DNA from: Microbacterium gorillae
GTDB taxonomy: Bacteria; Actinomycetota; Actinomycetes; Actinomycetales; Microbacteriaceae
Length of the DNA stretch: 64,000 bases
Direction: 5' to 3'
Assembly: GCF_000826185.2 (NCBI RefSeq)
Contig: NZ_LN648874.1
Coordinates: forward strand, 372,001-436,000
Below the pieces are notes generated by a model. It was not told the origin of the DNA and did no database searches. It saw only the letters and a list, made by a program, of their open reading frames with translations. Within the stretch, counting starts at the first letter, position 1. The number at the start of each line of letters is the position of its first letter. Below are positions 26,685 to 38,887 of the stretch, piece by piece. A program made the translations under genes and the position numbers.

Positions 26685-27325
26685 ACCTCGTGCTCTTCGG
26701 CGGTGCCGGCCGGACCGGACGGCACGTCCTCGACCTGGCGCTGCAGGCCGGGCACCACGTCGTGGCGGTCGTGCGGCGGCCCGAGGCCGTGGACGCGGAC
26801 CGGGACGGGCTGCGAGTCGTCGTCAGCGACGTTCTTCGCCCGCAGCAGTGGGCCGCTGATGTCGTCGGTGCCGATGCCGTCGTCTCGACCCTCGGGATCG
26901 GTCCGGGCATCCGGTCGACGACCGTGTTCTCCGAGGGTGCCCGCGCCATGCTCGACGCCATGGACGACGCCGGTGTGCGACGAATCGCGGTCGTGTCCGC
27001 GCCGCCGGCGGAGCACCGGAGCGATTGGGGGCGTTACGGAGCGCTGCGTTCTCGCGTCCTCTTCCCGATCCTCGACCGACGGTTCGGGGTGAGCTACGAC
27101 GACATGCGCCGGATGGAAGCGATCCTGCGCGCGAGCGACGCGGAGTGGACGAGTTACCGACCGCCGTATCTGTCCGATTCCGCTCGGAGGCACCCGGTCC
27201 GCACGGCGATCAACGCCCCGGTGCCGGGTGCACGACGACTGTCGCGCACCGAGCTCGCCGCGACGATGCTGGCGGGGCTGACGGACCCGACGCACGTCCG
27301 CGCGGTGGTCGACCTCGCGCGGTGA
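26681..27325 (+). CDS. NAD(P)-binding Rossmann protein (atypical SDR, NmrA-like)
   Basis: 214 residues with the N-terminal motif LVLFGGAGRTGRHVLDLAL that binds NAD(P), and a later VVSTLGIG segment. It lacks a clear YxxxK catalytic pair, as in NmrA/flavin-reductase-like members that sense or reduce. Translation is coupled to the winged-helix gene upstream. It meets the HAD gene head-on with three bases between. Confidence 0.82.
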   Translation: MNLVLFGGAGRTGRHVLDLALQAGHHVVAVVRRPEAVDADRDGLRVVVSDVLRPQQWAADVVGADAVVSTLGIGPGIRSTTVFSEGARAMLDAMDDAGVRRIAVVSAPPAEHRSDWGRYGALRSRVLFPILDRRFGVSYDDMRRMEAILRASDAEWTSYRPPYLSDSARRHPVRTAINAPVPGARRLSRTELAATMLAGLTDPTHVRAVVDLAR

Positions 27326-27328
27326 TCC

Positions 27329-27979
27329 TCAGGCGCCGTGTCGGACCTCGTCGAACATCCGCCACATCTCGTCGGGCGGGGCGATGTGTGTACGCACGCC
27401 CACGTCCGCGGCGTCGCCGTCGTCACGGCGTGAGTCGCCGATCATGAGGCACCGGTCCGGTGATGTGCCGACAGCGTCAGCAGCGAGTCGGAAGATCACC
27501 GGGTCCGGTTTGACGCGGCCGACTTCGAAGGAGAGGACGACGGCGGTGAACGCTTCCGCCACGCCCCACCGGTGCAGCACGGGGCGCACATCGAGTGCCG
27601 TGTTCGACACCAGCGCGAGCGGGACACCCCGGGCGTGCAGATCGTGCAGGAACGCGATGGCGCCGCGGTTCGGCACGCACTGATCGAGCATCGTGTCGTA
27701 CAGCGCGACGGCGGCGGGCGCGAGTCGTCGATCGCCCCGCGTCAGCGTGTCCGTGAAAGCGGTTCGATGGAGTGCCGGGTCCAGATCCCAGTCGCCGGCC
27801 GGATGACGCGTCGCCGCGTCGACCCACACGGTGGGCAGGCGGGCGGTGACGGTGCGCGCGATCGTGCTCGGCATCGCGGACGACCCGGCGGCGTCCGCCC
27901 ACCGCTCGATCGGGCCGGCGACCGCGAGCGTCCCGAAGAAGTCGACGAGGACGGCGTCCGCATGTCGAGGGTCGGTCAT
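27329..27979 (-). CDS. HAD-superfamily hydrolase
   Basis: 216 residues. Motif I is VLVDFFGTLAV (first Asp nucleophile; the second position of DxD is Phe-Gly, as in FFGTL variants), motif II is ALVSNTALDV, and motif III/IV is GRVKPDPVIF with MIGDSRRDDGDAADVG. A phosphatase of the phosphoglycolate/haloacid type is likely; the substrate is unknown. The missing second Asp of DxDGT is worth noting, since phosphatases usually have it. Confidence 0.85.
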   Translation of the reverse strand: MTDPRHADAVLVDFFGTLAVAGPIERWADAAGSSAMPSTIARTVTARLPTVWVDAATRHPAGDWDLDPALHRTAFTDTLTRGDRRLAPAAVALYDTMLDQCVPNRGAIAFLHDLHARGVPLALVSNTALDVRPVLHRWGVAEAFTAVVLSFEVGRVKPDPVIFRLAADAVGTSPDRCLMIGDSRRDDGDAADVGVRTHIAPPDEMWRMFDEVRHGA

Positions 27980-28017
27980 GCAGCGACCCTCTCACGGACA
28001 GTGCGCGGGCCGGGCCG

Positions 28018-28314
28018 TCAGCGGGTGGGCGGAGTGCCGCGCACCGCGTCGAGGTGCTGCTGAGCGATGGAGCGGACGCCGGTGAGAACGACGGCGACGA
28101 GCAACCAGCCGAAACCGATCGCCACCCCGATCAGCCCGAGGGCGGTCTGAACCCGCACCCAGTCGAACGGATCCGCGTTGGGCGTGAAGCGGGACGCGTT
28201 CAGGTACAGCAGTCCGCCGAACAGGATCAGGAATGGGGGAATCACATAGCCCCACACGGCCACGCCGGGCAGCCTCAGCATCGTCCGTGGGTCCGTGGTC
28301 GGCTCGTCACTCAT
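28018..28314 (-). CDS. small two-helix membrane protein
   Basis: 98 residues with two hydrophobic helices (about 20-40, WGYVIPPFLILFGGLLYLNA, and about 57-80). No family recognised. The start ATG at 28314 has TAGGAT seven bases upstream on the minus strand. It is divergent from ligA. Confidence 0.7.
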   Translation of the reverse strand: MSDEPTTDPRTMLRLPGVAVWGYVIPPFLILFGGLLYLNASRFTPNADPFDWVRVQTALGLIGVAIGFGWLLVAVVLTGVRSIAQQHLDAVRGTPPTR

Positions 28315-28321
28315 GTCCGGC

Positions 28322-28327
28322 ATCCTA
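28322..28327 (-). promoter_or_regulatory. -10 box of the small membrane protein gene
   Basis: TAGGAT on the minus strand, seven bases before the ATG at 28314. Confidence 0.4.
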
Positions 28328-28350
28328 CGGTCGATGTCGGTCCCGCCGCG

Positions 28351-30714
<2,364 letters not shown>

Positions 30715-30719
30715 CCCGC

Positions 30720-30806
30720 GTCGCTCCCACGTTCGGCACGTTCGCGAGACCGGACCTGACGAAGGGGAGAGCAAGCCCGGCGTCGCTCTCAGGTTCGTCG
30801 GGAGCC
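30720..30806. repeat. intergenic four-motif element, copy B
   Basis: CGCTCCC at 30722-30728, GGGAGAGC at 30765-30772, CGCTCTCA at 30784-30791 and CGGGAGCC at 30799-30806. Same order and spacing as copy A. It starts six bases after the ligA stop and could act as its terminator. The rest of the 216-bp gap to 30930 shows no gene. Confidence 0.55.
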
Positions 30807-30918
30807 GCGCTCCCTCCAGGCCCCGCGCGGACGGACCCGCGTGCCCGTTGTCGGCGGCTCGAGAACCGTGACCGGACGGGCCACCGGAGGGAGTGGGCCG
30901 GCATCCAGCCTCAGGCCC

Positions 30919-30924
30919 TACGCT
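30919..30924 (+). promoter_or_regulatory. -10 box of the small membrane protein at 30931
   Basis: TACGCT, then CCCACC, then ATG: again six bases before the start. Confidence 0.4.
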
Positions 30925-30930
30925 CCCACC

Positions 30931-31257
30931 ATGGACACCGGGGCCTTCCTCTTCGCGGTGCCGATCTATGCGCTGGTGGTCTTCGGGATCGTCATGCTTC
31001 CGGCGGTGTTGCTCACCATCGCCCTGCTGTACCGGGGGATCGCCGAGCTGTTCACCCTGCTGATGCGATGGGTCTGGAGGATCGCGCGCCCGAATCGACC
31101 CGGGCGAACGAGTGCGAGCATCAGCGCGCTGGGCGCGGAGACCGGTGGACGAATGACGCACGCCGCCCGCATCGCTGCGCGGCAGCGGTCGCGCACGCGG
31201 CGGGCGAAGCGCGCGAGCGCCGCGAAGGCGGCAGTGTCCGGAGCAGCCCTGGCCTGA
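30931..31257 (+). CDS. small membrane protein with a basic tail
   Basis: 108 residues. One long or two short hydrophobic helices at about 4-45 (FLFAVPIYALVVFGIVMLPA, then LLTIALLYRGIAELFTLL), then a strongly basic Arg/Ala tail (AARQRSRTRRAKRASAAK). No family recognised. The upstream in-frame extension has poor coding character, so the ATG at 30931 is used. Confidence 0.6.
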   Translation: MDTGAFLFAVPIYALVVFGIVMLPAVLLTIALLYRGIAELFTLLMRWVWRIARPNRPGRTSASISALGAETGGRMTHAARIAARQRSRTRRAKRASAAKAAVSGAALA

Positions 31258-31288
31258 CCTTTCGCGGCAGTCACGGTTCCGGACCGGA

Positions 31289-31403
31289 TGCTCCCAACCG
31301 CGACCGTTCCACGGCATCGGACCTGCAGAGCCTGAGAGCGAGCGCCGGCTCGCTCTCGATCTCGACAGGAATCAGGCTGCAGAAGCGAGGATCGTGGGAG
31401 CGA
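31289..31403. repeat. intergenic four-motif element, copy C, with nested palindrome
   Basis: In the minus orientation: TCGCTCCCAC (31394-31403), GAGAGCGAGC (31348-31357), GCTCGCTCTC (31334-31343) and GTTGGGAGC (31290-31298). The two middle motifs form a perfect 10-bp stem with a GCCG loop, enclosed by CTGCAG...GCCTGA / TCAGGC...TGCAG arms at 31323-31335 and 31372-31382. It lies between two convergent genes; the remaining 230-bp gap (31258-31488) holds no gene. Confidence 0.6.
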
Positions 31404-31488
31404 CCCGGGTCAGGCGAGGGCGCTCGGTCGGGACGCCCCTCGCGAAACCGTCAGGACGCGAGTCGGTGCGAAGGAACGGGGCGTCCGT

Positions 31489-32301
31489 TCACCGAGGATC
31501 CTCCGTTGCGGCCGTGCCGGAGGACGTTTCGAGCGCGTCGAGGACCATCGTCTGCAGGGTGTTCGCGAGGCTGCGCGCCGGTTCGGGGTCTGGCCAGTCG
31601 TCGGTGCGCGTCCCGCGGTAGGCGTCGGCTGCGGTCCGCAGCACGCTCGCGTGCGCGGGGGTGAGTTCCGTCGCGACGATACCGGCGGCGTCGTCCTTCG
31701 AGACCACCCGTCCCGTACGGACGGTCACGAGCATGCGGGCGAGCGTGAGCAGGACGTTGCGCTCGTCTCCGCTGAGGTTGGCCACCACGTCGGGCAGGGC
31801 GCCGGCCACGGCGTCACGCAGTCGCACAGGACTAACCGGTGGGGTCAGCGACTCCAACGCCGCACCCCAGAGCGCCCGATTCGCATCAAGAGCGGCCGCG
31901 ATCACGATCACGATGTCCGGATCGTGGGCGCGCGCCGGCGCGGGATCGGCCTCCAGCTCGGCCCGCAACCACTCGCCGTACTGGAAGTCGCGCCAATCGG
32001 AGTGATCGTGGAGATCCTCGCGGGTCAGCACCGTGAGCTCGATCGGACGGAGCGGATGCCCGGCGCGGCGCTCGGGGTGACCCGACCAGCCCGAGATGAC
32101 GAACAGTTGCCGGACGAGCGCCGTGCGCTCGTCCGGCATGAGGGATCGGTCGGTCACCGCCAGGATGTCGAGGTCACTGTCCGGCCGCAGCCGGGAGGAC
32201 ACCGCCGACCCGACGAGGTACACGCCGAGCAGACGGCTCGGCAGCACTCGTTGCAGGAGCTCGAGAACCGCCCGCACCTGCGCGGGCGCGGGCTCGCTCA
32301 C
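31489..32301 (-). CDS. aminoglycoside adenylyltransferase-like nucleotidyltransferase (AadA/ANT(3'') type)
   Basis: 270 residues. The nucleotidyltransferase motif VYLVGSAVSSRLRPDSDLDILAV gives the GS...DxD metal site, and the C-terminal helical domain resembles that of AadA-type enzymes, which adenylate streptomycin and spectinomycin. Resistance is possible but cannot be stated from sequence. The GTG start overlaps the stop of the acyl-CoA ligase gene (GTGA), so it is co-translated with a lipid gene, an odd partner. Confidence 0.8.
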   Translation of the reverse strand: MSEPAPAQVRAVLELLQRVLPSRLLGVYLVGSAVSSRLRPDSDLDILAVTDRSLMPDERTALVRQLFVISGWSGHPERRAGHPLRPIELTVLTREDLHDHSDWRDFQYGEWLRAELEADPAPARAHDPDIVIVIAAALDANRALWGAALESLTPPVSPVRLRDAVAGALPDVVANLSGDERNVLLTLARMLVTVRTGRVVSKDDAAGIVATELTPAHASVLRTAADAYRGTRTDDWPDPEPARSLANTLQTMVLDALETSSGTAATEDPR

Positions 32302-34001
32302 GAGTTCGGCTCGAGGACCTCGAGCACCTTCTCCTTGACCTGGCGGCGGAGGACCTTGCCGAGCATGGACTTCGGAAGTTCGTCCACCACGACGATGCGC
32401 CGCGGCACCTTGTACGGCGTCAGGTTGTCGCGTGCCCAGGCACGCATCGCGTCGGTGTCGACGGTGGCGCCGTCCTCGACGATGATCGCGGCGACGACCT
32501 GCTCGCCGGAGTGACCGTCCGGGAGCCCGACCACGGCGACGTCCGCGACGCCGGGGTAGTCGCGTAGTTGGTGCTCGACCTCGGTCGGTGCGACGTTGAA
32601 GCCGCCGGTGATGATGAGCTCCTTGATCCGGTCGACGATCTTCACGAAGCCGTCCTCATCGATCTGGACGACGTCGCCGGTGCGATACCAGCCGTCCACG
32701 AAGGACGCGGCGGTCTCCTCCGGACGGCCGTGGTAGCCGCGGAACACCTGCGGGCCGCGGACGACGAGTTCACCCGGGGCGCCCGGCTCGACATCCTTCG
32801 TCGGGTCTTCCTGATCCACCACGCGCACCTCGGTGCCCGGCAGCGGCAGGCCGATCGTGCCGGCCTTCCGGTTCTCCGCGACGGGGTTCACGGAGATGAC
32901 CGGCGAGCACTCGGACAATCCATAGCCCTCGACGAGGTATCCGCCGGACGCCTTCTCGAACGGGACCACGAGCGAGTGCGGCAGGGCCATCGCGCCGGAG
33001 ATCGCGACCTGTGTCCCAGCCAGCGAAGCGCCGGTCTCCGCCGCGCGCGACACGAGCCGCTCAGCGATCGGCGGCACCAACGGCAGCAGCGTCGCGGGGT
33101 GTTTCTTCGTCACCTCGAGCACCATGTCCGGATCGAACTTCGGAAACAGCACCAGTCGAGCCCCGAGGGACATCGCGAACGTGAGGCACAGCGTCAGACC
33201 GTACGCGTGGAACATCGGCAGCACGGCGTACACCACGCACCCCTCGCCGGGGGTGATCTGGGGGATCCAGGACTGCGCCTGCCGGGCGTTCGAGAGCAGG
33301 TTGCGGTGGGTGAGCTCGGCGCCCTTGGGAGAGCCGGTCGTGCCGGAGGTGTACTGGATGACCGCGAGATCGTCCGTCTCCGGGCGCGCCCAGGAGCCGG
33401 GCAGCGGACCGGCGGAGGTGATCTTCGGCCACGGGATCGTGCCGGACACCGGCGACCACAGCGCGTCGCGGGACTCGCGAGCCTTCGCGACGGGCAGCTT
33501 CAGCGCGAGGCGCGTGCCCAGCGGCATCGCCGGGATGACGTCAACGGAGATGAGGGTGTCCACGGCCAGTTCCGGCGGCAGGGCCTGAATGTGCTCCACG
33601 ACCTTGTTCCAGACGATCGCGTGCTTGGCGTGGTGGTCGGCGAACTGCTTGGCGAACTCGCGCCGCGTGTAGAGCGGGTTGTGCTCGACGACCACGGCAC
33701 CGAGTCGCAGCACGGCGTAGAAGGCGACGATGTGCTGCGGGCAGTTCGGCAGGCTGATCGCGACCGGATCGCCCGGCTTCACCCCGTGCTGGCGCAACCC
33801 CTCGGCAGCCCGTTCGATCTGGTCGCGCAGCTGGCGGTACGTGGTCTCCCGTCCGAAGAACTGCAGCGCAGGAGCGTTGGGATAGCGGGCGGCGGACTCA
33901 TCGATGATGTCCACGAGCGAGCCGGTCACCTCGCCCAGATCCTCAGGAACTCCGGGGGCGTAGCTCGCGGTCCACGGCCGCGGTGGATGGAACTCAGTCA
34001 C
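32298..34001 (-). CDS. long-chain fatty acid-CoA ligase (FadD type)
   Basis: Activates fatty acids with ATP and CoA; adenylate-forming superfamily. 567 residues. The P-loop-like motif YTSGTTGSPKGAELTH, the LMFHAYG-like region PMFHAYGLTLC, VEGYGLSECSPV and the C-terminal GWYRTGDVVQIDEDG and KSMLGKVLRRQ with the catalytic Lys are all present. GTG start, with TAGGCT six bases upstream. Divergent from gatC. Confidence 0.94.
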   Translation of the reverse strand: MTEFHPPRPWTASYAPGVPEDLGEVTGSLVDIIDESAARYPNAPALQFFGRETTYRQLRDQIERAAEGLRQHGVKPGDPVAISLPNCPQHIVAFYAVLRLGAVVVEHNPLYTRREFAKQFADHHAKHAIVWNKVVEHIQALPPELAVDTLISVDVIPAMPLGTRLALKLPVAKARESRDALWSPVSGTIPWPKITSAGPLPGSWARPETDDLAVIQYTSGTTGSPKGAELTHRNLLSNARQAQSWIPQITPGEGCVVYAVLPMFHAYGLTLCLTFAMSLGARLVLFPKFDPDMVLEVTKKHPATLLPLVPPIAERLVSRAAETGASLAGTQVAISGAMALPHSLVVPFEKASGGYLVEGYGLSECSPVISVNPVAENRKAGTIGLPLPGTEVRVVDQEDPTKDVEPGAPGELVVRGPQVFRGYHGRPEETAASFVDGWYRTGDVVQIDEDGFVKIVDRIKELIITGGFNVAPTEVEHQLRDYPGVADVAVVGLPDGHSGEQVVAAIIVEDGATVDTDAMRAWARDNLTPYKVPRRIVVVDELPKSMLGKVLRRQVKEKVLEVLEPNS

Positions 34002-34007
34002 CGCGAC

Positions 34008-34013
34008 AGCCTA
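34008..34013 (-). promoter_or_regulatory. -10 box of the acyl-CoA ligase gene
   Basis: TAGGCT on the minus strand, six bases (GTCGCG) before the GTG at 34001. Divergent from the gatC box 30 bp away. Confidence 0.5.
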
Positions 34014-34042
34014 CGTCCCCCGGAGAGCGGACACGGACGAAC

Positions 34043-34048
34043 TAGACT
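34043..34048 (+). promoter_or_regulatory. -10 box of gatCAB
   Basis: TAGACT followed after seven bases (GGAGGGC) by GTG at 34056. The GGAGG is within a few bases of the expected transcription start, so it could not serve as a normal ribosome-binding site if transcription starts at the GTG. Confidence 0.5.
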
Positions 34049-34055
34049 GGAGGGC

Positions 34056-34355
34056 GTGTCTGAAATCACCCCCGAACTCGTCCGCCATCTCGGCGTGCTC
34101 GCGCGGATCCGGCTCACCGACGAGGAGGTCGAGCGCCTGACGGGCCAGCTCGGCGTCATCGTCGACAACATCGCGAAGGTGTCCGAGGTCGCACTCCCGG
34201 ACGTCCCCGCGACGAGCCACCCGCTGCCGCTGTCCAACGTCTTCCGACCCGATGTGCCGCAGCCGCCGCTGACCACCGCGGAGGTCCTGCAGAACGCACC
34301 GGACTCCGATGACGACCGCTTCCGCGTGACGGCGATTCTGGGGGAGGAACAGTGA
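34056..34355 (+). CDS. gatC: Asp-tRNA(Asn)/Glu-tRNA(Gln) amidotransferase subunit C
   Basis: Small subunit that stabilises the GatA-GatB complex. 99 residues with the characteristic [25 protein letters not shown] and the C-terminal LREDVP-like [15 protein letters not shown]. The GTG start at 34056 removes a long upstream antisense extension. The stop overlaps the gatA start. Confidence 0.95.
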   Translation: MSEITPELVRHLGVLARIRLTDEEVERLTGQLGVIVDNIAKVSEVALPDVPATSHPLPLSNVFRPDVPQPPLTTAEVLQNAPDSDDDRFRVTAILGEEQ

Positions 34356-35869
34356 GCGACATCATTCGCCTGAGTGCCGCCGATCTCGCCGCGAAGCTCC
34401 GCGCCGGCGAGATCTCCTCCGTTGAGGCCACGCGCGCCCACCTGGACCGCATCGCGGCGGTGGACGGCGACGTCCACGCCTTCCTGCACGTCAACGCGGC
34501 CGCCGAGCAGGTCGCGGCCGACATCGATGCACGCCGCGCGGCGGGCGAGGACCTCGGCGAGCTCGCCGGCGTCCCGCTCGCGATCAAGGACGTGCTGGTC
34601 ACGACCGACATGCCCTCCACCTCGGGATCGAAGATCCTCGAGGGCTACATGTCGCCGTACGACGCCACCGTCGTGGCCCGCTCGCGTGCGGCCGGTCTGG
34701 TGCCGATCGGCAAGACCAACATGGATGAGTTCGCGATGGGCTCTTCCACGGAGCACTCCGCGTACGGCCCGACCCACAACCCGTGGGACCTGGACCGGAT
34801 CCCGGGCGGCTCCGGTGGTGGCTCCGCCGCCGCCGTCGCCGCGTTCGAAGCGCCGCTCGCGCTCGGCTCGGACACGGGTGGTTCCATCCGTCAGCCCGCT
34901 CACGTCACCGGAACGGTGGGTCTCAAGCCGACGTACGGCGGCGTCAGCCGGTACGGTGCGATCGCGCTCGCCTCGAGCCTGGACCAGGTCGGTCCGGTCA
35001 CCCGCACGGTGCTCGATTCGGCGCTGCTGCACGACGTGATCGCCGGCCACGACCCCAACGACTCGACCTCGCTCACGGACCAGTGGCCCTCGTTCGCCGC
35101 CGCCGCCCGCGAGGGGGCCCGGGGAGAGGTGCTGAAGGGGCTCAAGGTCGGTGTCCTCAAGGAGCTCCCGGACAGTGGCTTCCAGGCCGGCGTCGCGGAA
35201 TCCTTCCGCGCGGCCCTCGCGCTCATGGAGGCACAGGGCGCTGAGATCGTCGAGGTCAGCACGCCGCACTTCGGATACGGGGTCGCCGCGTACTACCTGA
35301 TCCTCCCGGCTGAGGCCTCCAGCAACCTGGCCCGCTTCGACTCGGTCCGTTACGGCCTGCGCGTCACGCCGGACGGCAACGCCACGGTTGAGGACGTCAT
35401 GGCCGCCACGCGCGACGCCGGGTTCGGTGACGAGGTCAAGCGCCGCATCATCCTCGGGACCTACGCGCTGTCGTCCGGGTATTTCGACGCCTACTACGGC
35501 TCGGCCCAGAAGGTCCGCACGCTCATCCAGCAGGACTTCCATTCCGCGTTCGAGCAGGTGGACGTGATCGCGACCCCGACCGCCCCGACCACGGCGTTCC
35601 GTCTCGGCGAGCAGATCGATGACCCGCTGCAGATGTACCTGAACGACTTCACGACGATTCCGGCGAACCTGGCCGGTGTGCCCGGCATCTCGCTGCCGTC
35701 GGGGCTGGCGGCTGAGGACGGTCTGCCGGTCGGCATCCAGTTCCTCGCGCCCGCTCGCGAGGACGCCCGCCTGTACCGTGCCGGTGCCGCGCTGGAGGCG
35801 GTGCTGGTCGACCATTGGGGCGGTCCGCTGCTGGATCGTGCACCCGAGCTGAACGGAGCGGCACGCTGA
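34352..35869 (+). CDS. gatA: Asp-tRNA(Asn)/Glu-tRNA(Gln) amidotransferase subunit A
   Basis: Releases ammonia from glutamine for transamidation of Glu-tRNA(Gln) or Asp-tRNA(Asn). 505 residues of the amidase-signature family: the catalytic Lys in PLAIKDV, the cis-Ser region [11 protein letters not shown] and the nucleophile Ser in [15 protein letters not shown] start overlapping gatC; the last base of its stop codon is the first of the gatB ATG. Confidence 0.97.
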   Translation: MSDIIRLSAADLAAKLRAGEISSVEATRAHLDRIAAVDGDVHAFLHVNAAAEQVAADIDARRAAGEDLGELAGVPLAIKDVLVTTDMPSTSGSKILEGYMSPYDATVVARSRAAGLVPIGKTNMDEFAMGSSTEHSAYGPTHNPWDLDRIPGGSGGGSAAAVAAFEAPLALGSDTGGSIRQPAHVTGTVGLKPTYGGVSRYGAIALASSLDQVGPVTRTVLDSALLHDVIAGHDPNDSTSLTDQWPSFAAAAREGARGEVLKGLKVGVLKELPDSGFQAGVAESFRAALALMEAQGAEIVEVSTPHFGYGVAAYYLILPAEASSNLARFDSVRYGLRVTPDGNATVEDVMAATRDAGFGDEVKRRIILGTYALSSGYFDAYYGSAQKVRTLIQQDFHSAFEQVDVIATPTAPTTAFRLGEQIDDPLQMYLNDFTTIPANLAGVPGISLPSGLAAEDGLPVGIQFLAPAREDARLYRAGAALEAVLVDHWGGPLLDRAPELNGAAR

Positions 35870-37383
35870 TGGCCGACACGCTGATGGACTTCGACAAGGC
35901 TCTCGAGCTGTTCGAGCCGGTGCTCGGCTTCGAGGTGCACGTCGAGCTGAACACCGAGACCAAGATGTTCTCCTCGGCGCCGAACCCGGCTCACGAGTCC
36001 AACCACGGGGCCGCGCCGAACACACTCGTCGCGCCCGTGGACATGGGTCTTCCGGGTGCCATGCCGGTGGTCAACCAGAAGGCGGTGGAGTCCGCCATCA
36101 AGCTGGGTCTGGCCCTCGGCTGCTCCATCGAGAAGCACAGCACCTTCGCGCGGAAGAACTACTTCTATCCGGACCTCGGCAAGAACTACCAGATCTCGCA
36201 GAAGGATGACCCGATCGCGTACGAGGGTTCCGTCGAGGTCGAACTCGCCGACGGACGCCTGATCGCGATTCCGATCGAGCGCGCGCACATGGAGGAGGAC
36301 GCCGGCAAGCTCACGCACGTCGGCGGTGCCACCGGGCGCATCCAGGGTGCTGAGTACTCGTTGGTCGACTACAACCGTGCGGGTGTGCCGCTCGTCGAGA
36401 TCGTCACGCACATGATCGAGGGCGCCGAGCACGACGCGCCCGAGATCGCGAAGGCGTATGTCGGGACGATCCGCGACATCGCCAAGGCCCTCGGCATCTC
36501 CGAGGCGCGCATGGAGCGCGGCAACCTGCGCTGCGACGCGAACGTGTCGCTGCGCCGCCGTGGCTCAGACCAGCTCGGCACGCGCACGGAGACGAAGAAC
36601 GTCAACTCGATGCGGTCGGTCGAGCGCGCGGTCCGGTACGAGATCCAGCGGCAGGCGGCGATCCTCGAGGCCGGCGGCACGATCACGCAGGAGACGCGCC
36701 ACTGGCACGAGGACACCGGACGTACGTCCGCGGGACGTCCGAAGTCCGACGCGGACGACTACCGCTACTTCCCGGAGCCGGACCTGGTGCCGGTCGAGCC
36801 GAGCGACGAGCTCATTGAGCGCTTGCGCGGCGAGCTGCCGGAGGCGCCCGTCACGCGTCGTCGTCGACTGAAGGCGGAGTGGGGCTTCACCGACCTGGAG
36901 TTCCAGGACGTGAACAACGGCGGACTGGTCGACCAGGTGGAGGCGACGATCGCCGCCGGTGCCACGCCGGCGTCCGCCCGCAAGTGGTGGACCGGTGAGA
37001 TCACCCGTCTCGCCAACGCGCAGGACGCCGATGCCGCCGAGCTCGTCAGCCCGGAGCACGTCGCGGCCCTGCAGGGCCTCGTCGACGCCGGAACGCTGAC
37101 CGACAAGCTCGCACGTCAGGTGCTCGAGGGTGTCATCGCCGGTGAGGGTTCGCCGCAGGAGGTCGTCGACGCCCGCGGGCTCGCCGTGGTCTCCGACGAC
37201 GGTGCCCTGATCGCCGCGATCGATGAGGCACTCACCTCGCAGCCGGACGTCCTGGCGAAGATCAAGGACGGCAAGGTGCAGGCCGCCGGTGCCATCATCG
37301 GCGCCGTGATGAAGGCGATGAAGGGTCAGGCTGACGCCGCCCGTGTGCGCGAGCTCATCCTGGAGCGCGCCGCCGCGAACTGA
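35869..37383 (+). CDS. gatB: Asp-tRNA(Asn)/Glu-tRNA(Gln) amidotransferase subunit B
   Basis: Binds tRNA and phosphorylates the mischarged amino acid before amidation. 504 residues from the ATG at 35869. The cradle domain starts [43 protein letters not shown] and [12 protein letters not shown] are conserved; a YqeY-like C-terminal tail domain is present. Third gene of gatCAB and followed by a very strong hairpin. Confidence 0.97.
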   Translation: MADTLMDFDKALELFEPVLGFEVHVELNTETKMFSSAPNPAHESNHGAAPNTLVAPVDMGLPGAMPVVNQKAVESAIKLGLALGCSIEKHSTFARKNYFYPDLGKNYQISQKDDPIAYEGSVEVELADGRLIAIPIERAHMEEDAGKLTHVGGATGRIQGAEYSLVDYNRAGVPLVEIVTHMIEGAEHDAPEIAKAYVGTIRDIAKALGISEARMERGNLRCDANVSLRRRGSDQLGTRTETKNVNSMRSVERAVRYEIQRQAAILEAGGTITQETRHWHEDTGRTSAGRPKSDADDYRYFPEPDLVPVEPSDELIERLRGELPEAPVTRRRRLKAEWGFTDLEFQDVNNGGLVDQVEATIAAGATPASARKWWTGEITRLANAQDADAAELVSPEHVAALQGLVDAGTLTDKLARQVLEGVIAGEGSPQEVVDARGLAVVSDDGALIAAIDEALTSQPDVLAKIKDGKVQAAGAIIGAVMKAMKGQADAARVRELILERAAAN

Positions 37384-37392
37384 TCGCGACTC

Positions 37393-37428
37393 CGTGGGGC
37401 CCGCACCGCTCTCGGTGCGGGCCCCACG
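37393..37428 (+). terminator. terminator hairpin after gatB
   Basis: A perfect 16-bp stem (CGTGGGGCCCGCACCG at 37393-37408 with its complement at 37413-37428), loop CTCT. No T-run, as is common for actinobacterial terminators. Confidence 0.8.
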
Positions 37429-37582
37429 CTCGTCTCGGCCCGTCTTCGCCGGGGCGCAGCGGCGGGTGCTCGCGCCGACACGCCGGCCCCGGGTGCTGTC
37501 GTCGCGGCGTGTCGACGCTCTCGCCCGCCCGTGTGTTCGCGGTGGTGCGAACCGTGTCTGAGGGCCGGGGGAGAATGGATGC

Positions 37583-38839
37583 ATGGGTCGAGGTGACGGC
37601 AGCGGGCGGATCGTGTCGCCGCCGAACGCGGACGACACCGGTGCCGGCATCCTGCACGTCGACATGGACGCCTTCTACGCCTCCGTCGCGGTGCTCGATG
37701 ACCCCACCCTGGCCGGCAAGCCCATCATCATCGGTGCCCCGGAGGGTCGTTCGGTGGTCTCCAGCGCCTCCTACGATGCCCGGCGCTACGGCGTACGGGC
37801 GGCCATGCCGGTGGGGCAGGCCATCCGGCTGTGCCCGCAGGCGATCATCGTCGCGCCCCGGTTCGATCGCTACGTGGAGATCTCACGCCGGGTGATGGAC
37901 ATGTTCCGAGACGTCACGCCACTGGTCGAGCCGCTGTCGATCGACGAGGCCTTCCTCGACATCACCGGCGCGCGGCGGCTGTGGGGGAGTCCGCGCGAGA
38001 TCGCGCAGCGCCTGCGGGCTCGGGTGGAATCCGAGGTGGGTATCACCTGCAGCATCGGCGCGGCCTCCACCAAGCACGTCGCGAAGATGGCGTCCACCCT
38101 GTGCAAGCCGGACGGGCTGCTGATCATCCCCGCAGCGAAGACGCTGGATTTCCTCGCGACGCGTCCGGTCCGAGCCATGTGGGGTGTCGGACCGAAGGCC
38201 GCCGAGGCTCTGGAGAGTCGGGGCATCCGGATGATCTCGGATGTCCGCGTGACGCCACCGGCCACCCTCGAGCGTGCGCTCGGACCGGCGATGGGGCGTC
38301 GGGTCTGGGACCTCGCACACGGTGTGGATGCGCGGGATGTCCAGACCACGCGTGTGGAGAAGAGCATCAGCCATGAGGAGACGTTCGAGACGGACGTCAC
38401 CGACGCCGGATTCCTGCGATCAGAGCTGTTGCGGTTGTCGGACCGTGTCGCGGTGCGCTTGCGCAAGGGCGCGATGGAAGCGCGGGGTGTGGCGATCAAG
38501 GTCCGCTTCGACGACTTCACCACGGTCAACCGTTCGATGACGTTGAGCGAGCCGACCGACGTGGGGCGCCGCATCGCGCAGGCCGCCCAGGAGCTTTTCG
38601 ATGCGCTCGATCTGCGTGCCCCGGTCCGTCTGGTCGGGGTGAAGACGGAGAAGCTGCAGCCGTCCGGCGGTGGCGGGCTGGGTCTCTGGGACGATGATGC
38701 GGACTGGCGGGCGGTCGATGACGCGATGGACGGCGCGACAGCGCGATTCGGCAGTGGCGTGGTGACGCGGGCGACGTTTCTCGGCCGCTCGAACCGGTAC
38801 GCCGAGCCGAAGGCCAATGACCTGGACGAACGGTCCTGA
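37583..38839 (+). CDS. dinB: Y-family DNA polymerase IV
   Basis: Error-prone translesion polymerase. 418 residues. The palm motifs carry the catalytic acids in ILHVDMDAFYASV and SIDEAFLDITGA; a ribonucleotide-excluding aromatic follows DMDAF. The thumb helix-hairpin-helix region (VRAMWGVGPKAAEAL) and little-finger domain (RLVGVKTEKLQ) are complete. The ATG at 37583 follows GGGGGAG. No LexA-like box was recognised upstream. Confidence 0.95.
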   Translation: MGRGDGSGRIVSPPNADDTGAGILHVDMDAFYASVAVLDDPTLAGKPIIIGAPEGRSVVSSASYDARRYGVRAAMPVGQAIRLCPQAIIVAPRFDRYVEISRRVMDMFRDVTPLVEPLSIDEAFLDITGARRLWGSPREIAQRLRARVESEVGITCSIGAASTKHVAKMASTLCKPDGLLIIPAAKTLDFLATRPVRAMWGVGPKAAEALESRGIRMISDVRVTPPATLERALGPAMGRRVWDLAHGVDARDVQTTRVEKSISHEETFETDVTDAGFLRSELLRLSDRVAVRLRKGAMEARGVAIKVRFDDFTTVNRSMTLSEPTDVGRRIAQAAQELFDALDLRAPVRLVGVKTEKLQPSGGGGLGLWDDDADWRAVDDAMDGATARFGSGVVTRATFLGRSNRYAEPKANDLDERS

Positions 38840-38875
38840 TCGGACTCGGGCGGTGACGCGGACGGCGCGGCACGC

Positions 38876-38881
38876 TAGCGT
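38876..38881 (+). promoter_or_regulatory. -10 box of the GerW-like gene
   Basis: TAGCGT, then GGAGTC, then ATG at 38888: six bases. Confidence 0.45.
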
Positions 38882-38887
38882 GGAGTC

